This document shows, piece after piece, positions 1 to 8,682 of a DNA stretch of 64,000 bases. Where the stretch lies: positions 1-64,000 of the forward strand of contig CAZFNL010000011.1 of the NCBI GenBank assembly GCA_964520615.1, in the 5' to 3' direction. Under the pieces are notes generated by a model. It did not search any database. It worked only from the letters and a program-made list of their open reading frames with translations, and was not told the DNA's origin. The position numbers and the translations under genes were made by a program. Origin of the DNA: JAMCUI01 sp964520615. GTDB lineage: Bacteria > Patescibacteriota > Microgenomatia > 2-02-FULL-39-11. Numbering within the stretch: the first letter of the stretch is position 1; every line of letters begins with the position of its first letter.

Positions 1-114
1 ATAGAAGACGGCACACACGACAGTTTGATGCGAGAAAATGGCAAATATGCAAAATTATATACTATTCAGGCAGAGAGATACCTGAGGAAAAATTATGAAA
101 TTACCCAGACTTAA
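1..114 (+). CDS. ABC exporter ATPase, C-terminal fragment
   Basis: The window opens inside a reading frame whose last 37 codons read IEDGTHDSLMRENGKYAKLY and onward to a TAA at 112-114. The GTHDSLM..NGKYAKLY pattern is the usual end of the nucleotide-binding domain of exporter-type (MsbA/LmrA-like) ABC proteins, just after the H-loop. The rest of the gene lies upstream of the window, so substrate and membrane domain cannot be judged. Its end overlaps the start of the uracil-DNA glycosylase gene by 20 bases, suggesting one transcript. Confidence 0.75.
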   Translation: MEDGTHDSLMRENGKYAKLYTIQAERYLRKNYEITQT

Positions 115-769
115 TAAAATGCTAACGGGTGACGTAAGAGGAAGGGCTCCCGACAGCGCGCAGGAACGAGCACTGACGGGAGGGAAACTTACGGCAGGAC
201 CCGTGACATTGATAGAAAATCTACACAATCAAATACAAAATTGTCACCGCTGTCCCTTGTATAAAACCGCAAAACATGCCGTACCCGGTGAAGGAGATAA
301 AAAAGCAAAAATTATGTTTATAGGCGAAGCACCCGGCAGGATTGAGGATGAGACCGGAAGACCTTTTGTCGGCCGGGCAGGCAAATTATTGGACGTACTC
401 CTCCAGTCTATCGGGCTGGAAAGAAAATCAGTATTTATAACAAGTGTTGTAAAACACCGTCCTCCCCAAAACAGGCAGCCGAAAACTCCTGAGATAAAAG
501 CGTGCAGCGTTTTCCTGAAACATCAGATAAGCCTTTTAAATCCCAGACTTATTGTGACACTGGGACGTTTCGGTATGGAGTATTTTTTGCCCGCTGAAAA
601 AATTTCGGAAATTCATGGTAAAATAATAGATAATGTAAAAAAAGACGGGCTGACGCTGTCCGTCTTTCCCGTTTACCATCCTGCGGCAGGACTGCGAAGT
701 ACCCGTAATAAGAGAAAGTTATTTGAGGATTTTAGGAAATTAAAAAAAATTATAAATGATATTGTTTAA
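95..769 (+). CDS. family 4-type uracil-DNA glycosylase
   Basis: This 224-residue protein removes uracil from DNA at the start of base excision repair. Motif GEAPG at residues 77-81 with the following FVGRAGKLLD, and the second catalytic motif HPAAGLRS near 195-202, are typical of the iron-sulphur family 4 enzymes. The Fe-S ligands expected are four cysteines. C50, C53 and C137 are present, but the third position, normally the Cys of VVKCRPP, reads VVKHRPP (H121). The N-terminal 40 residues before the first Cys pair are longer than usual. The ATG at 95 has GAGG seven bases upstream. The family is clear; whether the cluster is intact is open. Confidence 0.85.
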   Translation: MKLPRLNKMLTGDVRGRAPDSAQERALTGGKLTAGPVTLIENLHNQIQNCHRCPLYKTAKHAVPGEGDKKAKIMFIGEAPGRIEDETGRPFVGRAGKLLDVLLQSIGLERKSVFITSVVKHRPPQNRQPKTPEIKACSVFLKHQISLLNPRLIVTLGRFGMEYFLPAEKISEIHGKIIDNVKKDGLTLSVFPVYHPAAGLRSTRNKRKLFEDFRKLKKIINDIV

Positions 770-2501
770 CCAACAACAGACAGACAAACGGTCACAACCA
801 GTACCACACCAACTTTCCCACCCCCACAACCACTTCCTCAGGATTATTCCTCTAGGAGGGATAGGTAATGTCACCAAAAACATGTATATCTACGAGTACA
901 GACGCTCGCAGGACGGAGAAATTTCAGACATCCTTATCGTTGACTGCGGAATAGGTTTTCCGGATGAAGCCATGTATGGTATCGACCTGGTCATTCCTGA
1001 CATTACCTATCTAGGTGACAAGAAAGACAAAATCCGTGCAATAATCCTAACCCATGGACATGAAGACCACATTGCTGCCCTTCCCTATATATTGCCCGAT
1101 CTCAAAGTACCGGTATACGGCACACGCTTGACGGCAGCCCTAGCTGAGGTAAAACTTCGTGATTTCGGACTGCAAAATCATATAAATACCGCAGATACTT
1201 CTCAAATCCTCCATTTCGGCCCGTTTTCTGTTGAATTTGTCCACGTCACCCACTCTATCCCTGATGCCACAAATCTTATTATAAGGACTCCTGTGGGCAT
1301 CTTTTATCACGGTAGCGATTATAAATTTGACTGGACTCCTATTGACGGACAGCAAACTGAAGTCGGGAAAATTGCCAGAGTTTCATCGGAAGGAATTCTC
1401 TGCCTTTTGTCTGATTGCGTCAGAGTGGAATCGCCAGGCTATACATTGCCTGAAAGAATTATTGAGGATACTCTTGAGGAGGAACTGCGTAAATGCCGGG
1501 GGAAATTTATTTTCACTACCCAATCTTCAAACATATCAAGAATCCAACAGGCCATAAATGTAGCTGTACGCAACAACCGTAAAATCGCCTTTTTGGGCAG
1601 GTCTATCGTGGAAAATGTGGATGTCACGAAAAAACTGCACTACCTGGAATTTCCGGATATTTTTGTGGTCCAGGAAAAGGAATTGAAACGCTATAAACCG
1701 TCAGATCTTTTCCTTATTGTTACCGGCAGCCAAGCCCAGCCCAACGCCGCTTTATCAAGGATTGCTGACGGATCACACAAGTTTGTCTCCATAAATCCAG
1801 GAGACACAGTCATCTTTTCTGCTGACCCAATCCCGGGTTATGAAAATGCAGTCCACGGACTTATTGATGAGCTTACTGCTAAAGGTGCCAAGGTGGCATA
1901 TTCAGACATTATGGATGCGCTTCATGTCTCAGGACATGGGGCAGCCAATGATTTAGCTCTTATGATCGGCCTTACCCGGCCAAAATTTATTCTTCCAATA
2001 GGAGGAACCATCAGGCAAATGCGCCGATATGCTGATATGGCAAAAGAAATGGGTTACAAGGATAATCAGATCTTACTTCCGGGAGAAGGAGATGTTTTGG
2101 AATTTGATGGCACGGGCAATGTCAGGAAAGCGGAAAACATTGATCTGAAAAATGTGATGGTCGACGGTCTGGGAGTAGGAGACGTAGGTAATGTAGTCAT
2201 ACGGGACAGGCAGACGATGGCCAACGAAGGAATAGTTGTTGTAGTGGTGCCGGTGGAACAATCAACCGGACGGGTGACTGCAGAACCTGATATCATTTCC
2301 AGAGGTTTTGTCTATATGAAAGAATCCACACGCCTGATTGATGGGGCCAAAAAAGTAGTCACCAATTCGCTCCGTCTCAAAAAAGGACGCATCTTTGATT
2401 GGCAATTTGTCAGAAAACAGATAGAGGGCCGTCTTGAGGAATTCCTTTATAAGGAAACACACCGCAGACCTCTTATAATATCAGTTGTAGTTGAAGTATA
2501 A
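756..2501 (+). CDS. rnj: ribonuclease J
   Basis: This 581-residue protein is a metallo-beta-lactamase/beta-CASP nuclease that matures and degrades RNA, with endo- and 5'-3' exonuclease activity known in the family. The zinc motif HGHEDH sits at residues 100-105, preceded by the PLGGIGNVTKNM segment typical of RNase J. A further metal-ligand region, VTHSIPDA, and the beta-CASP part with GSQAQPNAALSRIA follow. Length matches bacterial RNase J. The start overlaps the previous gene by 14 bases, so translation may be coupled. The N-terminus (about 27 residues rich in Gln and His) is a variable tail. Confidence 0.93.
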   Translation: MILFNQQQTDKRSQPVPHQLSHPHNHFLRIIPLGGIGNVTKNMYIYEYRRSQDGEISDILIVDCGIGFPDEAMYGIDLVIPDITYLGDKKDKIRAIILTHGHEDHIAALPYILPDLKVPVYGTRLTAALAEVKLRDFGLQNHINTADTSQILHFGPFSVEFVHVTHSIPDATNLIIRTPVGIFYHGSDYKFDWTPIDGQQTEVGKIARVSSEGILCLLSDCVRVESPGYTLPERIIEDTLEEELRKCRGKFIFTTQSSNISRIQQAINVAVRNNRKIAFLGRSIVENVDVTKKLHYLEFPDIFVVQEKELKRYKPSDLFLIVTGSQAQPNAALSRIADGSHKFVSINPGDTVIFSADPIPGYENAVHGLIDELTAKGAKVAYSDIMDALHVSGHGAANDLALMIGLTRPKFILPIGGTIRQMRRYADMAKEMGYKDNQILLPGEGDVLEFDGTGNVRKAENIDLKNVMVDGLGVGDVGNVVIRDRQTMANEGIVVVVVPVEQSTGRVTAEPDIISRGFVYMKESTRLIDGAKKVVTNSLRLKKGRIFDWQFVRKQIEGRLEEFLYKETHRRPLIISVVVEV

Positions 2502-2508
2502 TTTTTCC

Positions 2509-3222
2509 ATGAAAGTTTTAATAATTAAAAATATCTCCCGTGAGGGTCCGGGAATTCTCCTGCAGCTTCTAGATCAGTATCTTATTAAATATGATCTTAC
2601 AGATATAAGTAGAAATGAAATAATACCTGATCCAATCAGTTACAATGCAATGTTTGTTTTTGGCGGACCGTCCAGTGCCAACGACACGACACAACGTATG
2701 ACGGATGAATTGGCCAAAATCAAAACTGCAGTAAATTCCCATATCCCTTATTTTGGCTTTTGCCTGGGGATGCAAACTCTGGTCAAAGCCATTGGAGGGA
2801 AAGTGCTGAAAAACCCCATACCGGAAATCGGCTGGAAGGATAACAACGATAAATATTACAGCATTGATCTCACTCCCGCAGGAATGAAAGATGCTTTATT
2901 TTCAGGATTGGCTTCACCTCTACCCATTTTCCAACTGCACGGTGAAACTGTTGAGCTTACCTCAAATATGAAGATTTTAGCAACCGGAAAACATTGTAAG
3001 ACACAAGTGATAAAAGTCGGGGAAAAAGCTTATGGAACTCAGGGACATCCGGAACTGACAGATGAAATGTTTGAGTTATGGCTATCAGAGGATGATGATC
3101 TCAAAAAGTTAGACAAATATAAATTAAGAAGTGACTGGCACCGGATAAGAATTGAATATGAAACAAACGGAAAACAACTACTCACTAATTTCCTCAAAAT
3201 AGCTAACCTGGTAAGTATTTAA
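2509..3222 (+). CDS. class I glutamine amidotransferase (GMP synthase-like)
   Basis: This is a 237-residue GATase1-domain protein. The nucleophile elbow FGFCLGMQ (Cys about residue 85) and the His-Glu pair in GTQGHPELT are visible, so the glutaminase triad is complete. It resembles stand-alone GMP-synthase-type amidotransferases; no synthetase domain is attached and none is adjacent, so the acceptor of the ammonia is unknown. I use the ATG at 2509 because MKVLIIKN is the natural first beta strand; a TTG at 2491 would add six residues overlapping rnj. It ends convergently with the next gene, overlapping by four bases. Confidence 0.8.
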   Translation: MKVLIIKNISREGPGILLQLLDQYLIKYDLTDISRNEIIPDPISYNAMFVFGGPSSANDTTQRMTDELAKIKTAVNSHIPYFGFCLGMQTLVKAIGGKVLKNPIPEIGWKDNNDKYYSIDLTPAGMKDALFSGLASPLPIFQLHGETVELTSNMKILATGKHCKTQVIKVGEKAYGTQGHPELTDEMFELWLSEDDDLKKLDKYKLRSDWHRIRIEYETNGKQLLTNFLKIANLVSI

Positions 3223-3422
3223 TTTTTTGTAAAAGTCCGGCCGTCTGGAGTTTTGCAGATTTGAGGACTTGATTGTATAACCGGATATCCCGCCTCGGCA
3301 CATGAGCCAAAATCTTTTACAATTTCAAGTTTTTCCCTAGGACTTTGAACAAAAAGCAGAATTGTCAAAAGTAAAATTATTGCAATAGCTCCAGCTGCAA
3401 CAAATATTTTTATTGCTTTCAT
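3219..3422 (-). CDS. small membrane-anchored protein with CxTPDG motif
   Basis: The 67-residue protein has one N-terminal membrane segment (about residues 5-25) and a short outer part with the pattern SCAEAGYPV..S.P..CKTPDGRTF. This two-cysteine module is recurrent in small proteins of Candidate Phyla Radiation genomes; its function is not known to me. The cysteines may form a disulphide outside the cell. The length and the intact module suggest a whole gene. Confidence 0.65.
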   Translation of the reverse strand: MKAIKIFVAAGAIAIILLLTILLFVQSPREKLEIVKDFGSCAEAGYPVIQSSPQICKTPDGRTFTKN

Positions 3423-3875
3423 GCTATCTTATATTATCAGAAAATATCGCTCATACCATATTATACCCGGAGTTTCTGGATATTAAATTCTATAACTTAT
3501 TCAATCTGACGCTGACAGAACCTCCATTAATACCATGGATTTGTATGGATACTTGATGACCGACAACATTTTCCGGTAAGTCTAAACAGTTTGCATCATG
3601 AAGACTCATGAATTTATCTTTATTTGCCCTTGCCATACTTTTTGCCGCCTAAACTTCTTTTTGACCCGGACGTGTCACTAATTTCCAATCTTCCAAACTG
3701 CTCACTATTTTCTTCTTCTGAACACAAAATATATCAATTTTAACCAAATGAACTGTCCCCACCTCCATAAGAGGCCGTCTGTCTCTCTCCCATCTCATTT
3801 TATAAACCAAAGAGTTTTTAACATTTAGCCGTAAATAGTAATCCAGATAAAGTTATTTTTCCAGTAGAGATTATT
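3423..3875. other. intergenic stretch with one doubtful small ORF
   Basis: About 450 bases between two minus-strand genes. I see no RNA gene, strong hairpin or clear promoter. The only coding candidate is the 48-codon minus-strand ORF at 3490-3636, listed separately. The remainder is AT-rich with scattered stops in all frames. Confidence 0.4.
3490..3636 (-). CDS. possible 48-residue hypothetical protein
   Basis: An ATG at 3636 opens a 48-codon frame ending in TAG. The peptide starts MARANKDKFMSLHDANC and ends in NGGSVSVRLNKL, with a mixed hydrophilic and beta-prone composition that looks more like protein than random AT-rich translation. No Shine-Dalgarno site or family match is evident. It could be a gene, a remnant of one, or chance. 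Confidence 0.25.
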   Translation of the reverse strand: MARANKDKFMSLHDANCLDLPENVVGHQVSIQIHGINGGSVSVRLNKL

Positions 3876-4496
3876 TTAGGAAGGACAAGACATGTTTAAC
3901 ATTTCCTTTATTTTTCCAATCGATCGCTTAGGATTATTGGAATCAAATAGGATTGTACTCCAACCCAAACTTTCTGCAACTTCCACATTTATTTTTAGAT
4001 CATCAATAAACAATATCTCCCAATGATTCACTTTTGCCTTTTTCCGTGCGTGTTCGTAGATTGCACGTTCGGGTTTGATTATTCCTATCTGACATGACTG
4101 GATTACCTCCGCGTAAGGCAGTTTTGGCACGAGTCCCTTTTCCAGTGAAAACTCGTATGTACCTTGGTGGATGTTTGTCAAAAGGCCAACCGGGATCTTT
4201 CTTATCAGATTTTTTACAAAGACGTGTGTTTCTAAAATTGGCGAGAAACAGTTGAAAACAAAAGATTGTATATCGTCATTTTCATATTTCTCAAAATGCA
4301 AATCACTGGCTACTTTACCCCATATTTCCTGTACACTAATCAACCCTCTGCAGGAAATCTCATCGTACTTGGCAAAACTTTCTGAAACTTCCTTTTCACT
4401 GTGTTGATATTTCCTGGCGACCTCCCCCAATGCTTTTCTCCATGAAAACATCACTCCGCCTATATCAAAATAGACAAATTTGATTTTGGAATTCAT
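3876..4496 (-). CDS. HAD-superfamily hydrolase (YihX-like)
   Basis: This 206-residue protein is a phosphatase-type HAD enzyme. Motif I is YFDIGGVMF near residue 11, in the DxGGV form found in YihX-like and haloacid-dehalogenase-like members where the second Asp is replaced. Motif II is LLTNIHQGT, motif III the Lys in KPERAIYEHA, and motif IV FIDDLKINVEVAESLGW. All four are in order and the length is normal. The substrate cannot be told from sequence; sugar phosphates are common in this subgroup. Confidence 0.82.
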   Translation of the reverse strand: MNSKIKFVYFDIGGVMFSWRKALGEVARKYQHSEKEVSESFAKYDEISCRGLISVQEIWGKVASDLHFEKYENDDIQSFVFNCFSPILETHVFVKNLIRKIPVGLLTNIHQGTYEFSLEKGLVPKLPYAEVIQSCQIGIIKPERAIYEHARKKAKVNHWEILFIDDLKINVEVAESLGWSTILFDSNNPKRSIGKIKEMLNMSCPS

Positions 4497-4538
4497 AACG
4501 AGATACCATTATACAATTTTCAGAAAAGTTTCCCAAAA

Positions 4539-4958
4539 TTATCTGAAAGCGATAAGAAATCCAAAACCTATAAAAACGAGCCCTATTAAAAGATTAACGG
4601 ATAATGCCTCTCCCAAGATGAAAAAAGACGCAACCGCCCCAAAAAGAGGAATAAGCACCCAGAAAGTATTTATTTGCCAGATGGGAAGATAATTGAATGA
4701 CTGTATGAGAAGAAAATATCCAAAGGCATTTATTATACCTGCCAAAGCCAGAATTAAAATGGCGTTTTTATTATCAAAAACATTCTGGTAAGAACGGCTT
4801 ACTATAAAAAAAGGCAAAACGCTCAACCACAAAACTGCAATCTGTACAATCATTGTAGCAAATGAGTTTAGCCCAGCTTTTTTCAGAAGAGGATTCACAA
4901 CTCCATAAGCGGCCATTGAAACAACCATTAATGTAACACCTAATACAGTCTTACTCAT
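4539..4958 (-). CDS. EamA/DMT-family small membrane carrier
   Basis: The 139-residue protein is almost entirely hydrophobic with about five membrane segments. It ends with the typical EamA pattern FWVLIPLFGAVASFFILGEALSVNLLIGLVFIGFGFLIA (quoted here only to show LGE and the final helix). One EamA unit is present, where larger relatives have two, so it probably works as a dimer like EmrE-type small multidrug transporters. The substrate is unknown. It is separate from its neighbours by about 40-90 bases. Confidence 0.65.
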   Translation of the reverse strand: MSKTVLGVTLMVVSMAAYGVVNPLLKKAGLNSFATMIVQIAVLWLSVLPFFIVSRSYQNVFDNKNAILILALAGIINAFGYFLLIQSFNYLPIWQINTFWVLIPLFGAVASFFILGEALSVNLLIGLVFIGFGFLIAFR

Positions 4959-5038
4959 TTAAGTATCTCCAGTTTCTCATCTAATAAAAGATATTTCAAT
5001 AATAATCTACAAAGAACTGATACCGTTTACCTATCTGT

Positions 5039-5044
5039 TATAAT
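5039..5044 (+). promoter_or_regulatory. -10 box for leaderless msrB
   Basis: A perfect TATAAT ends seven bases before the GTG start at 5051, which places the expected first transcribed base on the start codon itself. No convincing -35 hexamer is at the right distance. Confidence 0.5.
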
Positions 5045-5050
5045 GTATTT

Positions 5051-5440
5051 GTGGCTACTGACAATAAAAATATTAAAAACAAACTGACAAAAGAACAGTA
5101 TAACATCTGTTTTCTCAAAGGTACGGAGCCTCCATTTTCCGGAAAATATGTGGATAATCACGACAAAGGTATGTACGAATGCGTTTCCTGCAGACTGCCT
5201 CTTTTTTCCTCAACTGCCAAATTCGATTCGGGTACCGGCTGGCCCAGCTTCTGGGAAGAAGTAAACGAAGGCAATCTGAGATTGGAAAGGGACAACTCTT
5301 TGGGGGAAAATCGAACAGAGGTATGCTGCAGCCGATGTGGGGCTCATCTGGGACATGTCTTTTTTGATGGCCCCATGCCCACAGGAAAAAGATTTTGCAT
5401 CAATTCTCTAGCTCTTGGATTCAAACCAGATATAAAATAA
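5051..5440 (+). CDS. msrB: peptide methionine-R-sulfoxide reductase
   Basis: This enzyme reduces the R form of methionine sulphoxide in proteins, repairing oxidative damage. The 129-residue protein has the zinc cysteines C44/C47 (CVSC) and C93/C96 (CSRC), the GTGWPSFW motif, CGAHLGHVF, and the catalytic Cys C116 in RFCINSLAL. Length is that of a stand-alone MsrB. The only in-frame start upstream of the conserved region is GTG at 5051; it lies where a transcript from the TATAAT box should begin, so the mRNA is probably leaderless. Confidence 0.93.
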   Translation: MATDNKNIKNKLTKEQYNICFLKGTEPPFSGKYVDNHDKGMYECVSCRLPLFSSTAKFDSGTGWPSFWEEVNEGNLRLERDNSLGENRTEVCCSRCGAHLGHVFFDGPMPTGKRFCINSLALGFKPDIK

Positions 5441-5479
5441 CCGTCAATCTCCTCCCGCTTATTGCCCTTAATTATCAGT

Positions 5480-6511
5480 CTATTTGAAAGGCGTCACATC
5501 ACAATTATTGTTTGACTCATTACAACCAATCTTTATCCAATCATAAAATACTCTTGGATCTCCTTCTATGGCGTAGATTACTTTATCCACATCACTGGTA
5601 CCGGCATGTTTTATAGTTTCATTTGATTCGGCCAAAAATTCATTACTTTGGCAGGAAGATGACGCTGTAGGAATAATATTTCTGATATCATTTAAATTGA
5701 CAAAGGCCGTCATATTTTTTATCGTTATGCTTTTCAGTATATTTGCCGTGTCACTTGAGAATATTGACGTGAAGCCATGGCTCTTCTCCTTGTCTGTCGG
5801 ACCTTTATACAATTCTTCAAGCGATGTCTTTACTACGTCATAAGTAGGAATGATTTTTCTGTCTGCCGGATAGACCAAACTACAATTATGGTTACCATAT
5901 GGAGATAAATTCCTATTGGCATAAAAGACTGTAACTTTATCGGATGATATTCTTTTCTGTCTAGTCACAGAATTGCAATCAATACTGTTTATCCTCCAGC
6001 TTGTTCCAGAGATTCTCAATCCTACAGGAAACATCTCTTCCTCACTTCCAAAAGTTTCTATTAAGCTCACATTAGCACTAGTATCTGAACGTGAGGAAAG
6101 TTTTGTACTTATATCTTCTGGTTTTTTATCAGAACAATAAAAGGGGTCATACGGGAAAGAGGTAGATGGCGGTGAAACAGCAGATGCGATTTTAAGCTTT
6201 AGCTCCTCGCTTAAATAATTGCTGTCCTTATATGAAGTCTGGTCGTTCTGCTTCATATACCAATTATAAAAATTATTTACGGCTTTCTCTGGACTGTCTG
6301 AAACAATCACTGATGAGTCTTCCTGCAAACAGTTTTCGGATGGCATAGGTCGGGAAGGATTACCATGTTTTATCCACATTCCATTTTGGCATATCCATGT
6401 ATCCTCATCGCCTCCCGTCAGAAACCGCAAGGATAGTATTAAACCAGCACCCAACATAATAAGAACAAGAAGAAATAGAAATACCGATAATCCTTTATTT
6501 AGAAATTTCAT
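5480..6511 (-). CDS. membrane-anchored GerMN-domain protein
   Basis: The 343-residue protein begins with a membrane anchor (about residues 10-32) and is then extracellular. A central part containing SPEKAVNNFYNWYMKQ resembles the DUF3828 type of fold. The C-terminal third has a GerMN domain: KVTVFYANRNL, then VVKTSLEELYKGPT (the GPT signature) and AFVNLNDIRNI. GerMN domains occur in spore germination and envelope proteins and are common in non-spore-formers; the exact role is unknown. Several cysteines outside the membrane suggest disulphides. Confidence 0.6.
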   Translation of the reverse strand: MKFLNKGLSVFLFLLVLIMLGAGLILSLRFLTGGDEDTWICQNGMWIKHGNPSRPMPSENCLQEDSSVIVSDSPEKAVNNFYNWYMKQNDQTSYKDSNYLSEELKLKIASAVSPPSTSFPYDPFYCSDKKPEDISTKLSSRSDTSANVSLIETFGSEEEMFPVGLRISGTSWRINSIDCNSVTRQKRISSDKVTVFYANRNLSPYGNHNCSLVYPADRKIIPTYDVVKTSLEELYKGPTDKEKSHGFTSIFSSDTANILKSITIKNMTAFVNLNDIRNIIPTASSSCQSNEFLAESNETIKHAGTSDVDKVIYAIEGDPRVFYDWIKIGCNESNNNCDVTPFK

Positions 6512-6600
6512 TAACAGTCTGAAGGTTATAACTCGTCCATCAGGGAAAAATGTATTTTAACACCTTTTTTCCCGTAATTCTATTTATTAGGTATAAGATA

Positions 6601-6630
6601 AGTCATCCTGACGGCTCCAGCGTCAGGAAT
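6601..6630 (+). repeat. REP-like palindrome at the folA 3' end
   Basis: AGTCATCC is followed by the stem CTGACG, a seven-base loop and CGTCAG. It overlaps the stop codon and the last codons of folA (minus strand). It shares its GTCATCC head with palindromes at 24294, 25784 and 51140. Confidence 0.45.
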
Positions 6631-7106
6631 GTGTAATGAAAGCTATTATGGTAACCTTCGCTTTTTGCCACAATTTTGGCAAAACGTGAATAGTCGGGGA
6701 AAAAAGTGTCAGCAGTCGGATATCTACCCTGCACTACTGTCAGATAAAGCCTATCCACCAGGTTTATCGTTTGTTTATAAATCTGTCCTCCTCCAATAAT
6801 AAAAATTTCTTTGCTACCGGTCTCTTTTGCTGTTTGCAATGCCGCCTCGACTGAACTTACCACTAGACATTGAGCTAATTTAAGAGAAATATCTCGGGAG
6901 ACAACAATATTTATACGGTTGGGTAAAGGCCGGCCGATTGACTGATAAGTGGTTCGGCCCATAATGACCGGATGATATCTAGTCAATTCCTTAAACCTTT
7001 TTAAGTCATCAGGTATGTGCCAAAGCAGTTTGTTTTCTCGTCCCAATTCCCTATTTTCACCTATAGCTGCAATAATACCGACAATCTGGCTTTTAACATT
7101 TTTCAT
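6603..7106 (-). CDS. folA: dihydrofolate reductase
   Basis: This enzyme reduces dihydrofolate to tetrahydrofolate with NADPH. The 167 residues carry the family landmarks: IAAIGENRELG, the WHIPDDLKRFKELT substrate helix, VIMGRTTYQSIGRPLPNR, and IIGGGQIYKQ for NADPH binding. It lies just downstream of thyA on the same strand, 41 bases apart, the common pairing because thymidylate synthase produces dihydrofolate. The final codons (LEPSG and stop) are formed by a REP-like palindrome, so the original C-terminus may have been altered. Confidence 0.94.
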   Translation of the reverse strand: MKNVKSQIVGIIAAIGENRELGRENKLLWHIPDDLKRFKELTRYHPVIMGRTTYQSIGRPLPNRINIVVSRDISLKLAQCLVVSSVEAALQTAKETGSKEIFIIGGGQIYKQTINLVDRLYLTVVQGRYPTADTFFPDYSRFAKIVAKSEGYHNSFHYTFLTLEPSG

Positions 7107-7147
7107 TCCTTATCCATGATTCTTACTTCTTAATTCATAATTCATAA

Positions 7148-8110
7148 TTAAAATCCTCCTACCACCGTTATCTCTCCTTTTATCGGCGGGTAAGGATCAT
7201 ACCCTTCAACGCTGAAGTGTTCAAAACGGAAATCATCTATCTTCCTAATTGAAGGATCAACTTTCATGACAGGAAAATGTCTGGGAGTGCGACTCAGTTG
7301 TTCTTTCACTTGGTCGAAATGGTTTTCATAAATATGTGCATCCCCAAATGTATGAATAAATTCTCCAGGTTTATATCCCGTCACCTGAGCCAACATTAGA
7401 GTAAGCAGGGCATAACTTGCAATGTTAAAAGGCACTCCTAAAAACATGTCGGCGCTACGTTGGTAAAGAAGAAGAGAAAGTTTGTCACCGGTAATATTTA
7501 TATGGTACATCGTGTGGCAGGGAGCAATTACCATGGATGCGGAGTGGCTGCCGGACATTTCATAAATACAGCCTGCATTCCAGGCAGAGATGACATAGTG
7601 TTTCTTTTGTGGATATTTTTTTATCTTCTCTATTGCCCACCCCAACTGATCAACTGTCTTTTTGCCACCGGCTGGCCAGCGTCTCCACTGTACACCATAG
7701 ACCGGCCCCAACTCTCCCCACTTAGCCAAGAATTTTTTATCTGACTGAATTTTTTGCAGAAACTCATCATAAGCCAATTTTTGCACCTTACCCTCATCAG
7801 TCGCCCACTGATATTTTTTATAAGCCCATTCATCCCAAATATGGACATTATTTTCCACCAGGTATTTTATATTTGAAGAACCGGAGAGAAACCAGATAAG
7901 TTCGTGAATTATTCCTCTAATGAATACTTTTTTTGTCGTCAAAAGAGGAAATCCTTTAGACAGGTCAAATCTTATCTGTCGTCCAAAAACGCTTTTTAGC
8001 TTGACACCTGTGGAATGGCTTATTTTCCATTGCCCGTTATCCAAAATATCAGCAAGCAAGTTAAGATATTGGTATTCTGGATGGGATTTATCTTTTTGCG
8101 CCATAGACAA
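7148..8110 (-). CDS. thyA: thymidylate synthase
   Basis: This enzyme methylates dUMP to dTMP using methylene-tetrahydrofolate. The 320-residue protein has the catalytic Cys at 198 in APCHTMY, the RSADMFLGVPFNIASYALL nucleotide-binding stretch, and the GDAHIYENH motif. The length is that of ThyA with a moderate insertion. It heads a thyA-folA pair. Two starts, ATG 8110 and ATG 8104, are possible (MSMAQKD); either leaves the fold intact. Confidence 0.95.
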   Translation of the reverse strand: MSMAQKDKSHPEYQYLNLLADILDNGQWKISHSTGVKLKSVFGRQIRFDLSKGFPLLTTKKVFIRGIIHELIWFLSGSSNIKYLVENNVHIWDEWAYKKYQWATDEGKVQKLAYDEFLQKIQSDKKFLAKWGELGPVYGVQWRRWPAGGKKTVDQLGWAIEKIKKYPQKKHYVISAWNAGCIYEMSGSHSASMVIAPCHTMYHINITGDKLSLLLYQRSADMFLGVPFNIASYALLTLMLAQVTGYKPGEFIHTFGDAHIYENHFDQVKEQLSRTPRHFPVMKVDPSIRKIDDFRFEHFSVEGYDPYPPIKGEITVVGGF

Positions 8111-8377
8111 TTCTCTTTTTATTATTTAACTCCAATATTTTAGTTTACTCCGAAGCGATAGTAAAGTAGAAAATTACCAATATAGAATAATAAAAGCGAA
8201 GCATGTGAAAATTTTTGAAAATCGCATACGGAACGCTTATTCCAACTGAATATGTAGATAGTGATATGTAATTATATTCAATAATACACTTATTACAACG
8301 CACTGACAGAATTTCCCATCCTTGCGGACTAGAAAATTTTCATTGCGAGCTTTTAGAAAGTTAAGTGAAAATCGCTA

Positions 8378-8383
8378 TATAAT
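8378..8383 (+). promoter_or_regulatory. -10 box for leaderless DUF3175 gene
   Basis: TATAAT lies five to eight bases before the paired ATGATG at 8388-8393, predicting a transcript that begins at or inside the start codon. The remaining 8111-8377 spacer is AT-rich with no other feature seen. Confidence 0.45.
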
Positions 8384-8387
8384 ATAA

Positions 8388-8666
8388 ATGATGGCAAAAA
8401 AGAAAAACTGGTCAGGATATGTCATTAAACACAGCTTTGCTCTGGATCTTGAAGAAGGAGTCTTTACATGGGATGACCCCAAACGAATTGCGCTTTCGCT
8501 TAAACAAAGCGCCGAAAACAGCCTGCGCCGCAAAACTACACCATTTCAGTCAGCCATGTCCATGCTGAATTTCTATATCAACCGTGCCGGTAAGAAATTG
8601 CCGGAGGAAAAAAGGGCAATTTTAGAAAAGGCAAAAATAGAACTCAGGAAAGCATTCAAGAAATAA
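8388..8666 (+). CDS. DUF3175 family protein
   Basis: The 92-residue protein matches the DUF3175 pattern closely: KNWSGYVIKHSFALDLEEGVF, then DDPKRIALSLKQSAENS, RRKTTPFQSAMSMLNFYINR, AGKKLP and a basic C-terminal helix. These small proteins are widespread in soil and environmental bacteria; no activity is established that I know of. Start may be ATG 8388 or the immediately following ATG 8391. It is a single-gene unit, convergent with the ABC transporter genes. Confidence 0.75.
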   Translation: MMAKKKNWSGYVIKHSFALDLEEGVFTWDDPKRIALSLKQSAENSLRRKTTPFQSAMSMLNFYINRAGKKLPEEKRAILEKAKIELRKAFKK

Positions 8667-8682
8667 TATCCTCCTTGTCATA

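Noticed and set aside
3423..3875. Intergenic region as an RNA gene
   Set aside because: No clover-leaf, terminator or conserved riboswitch core could be found.
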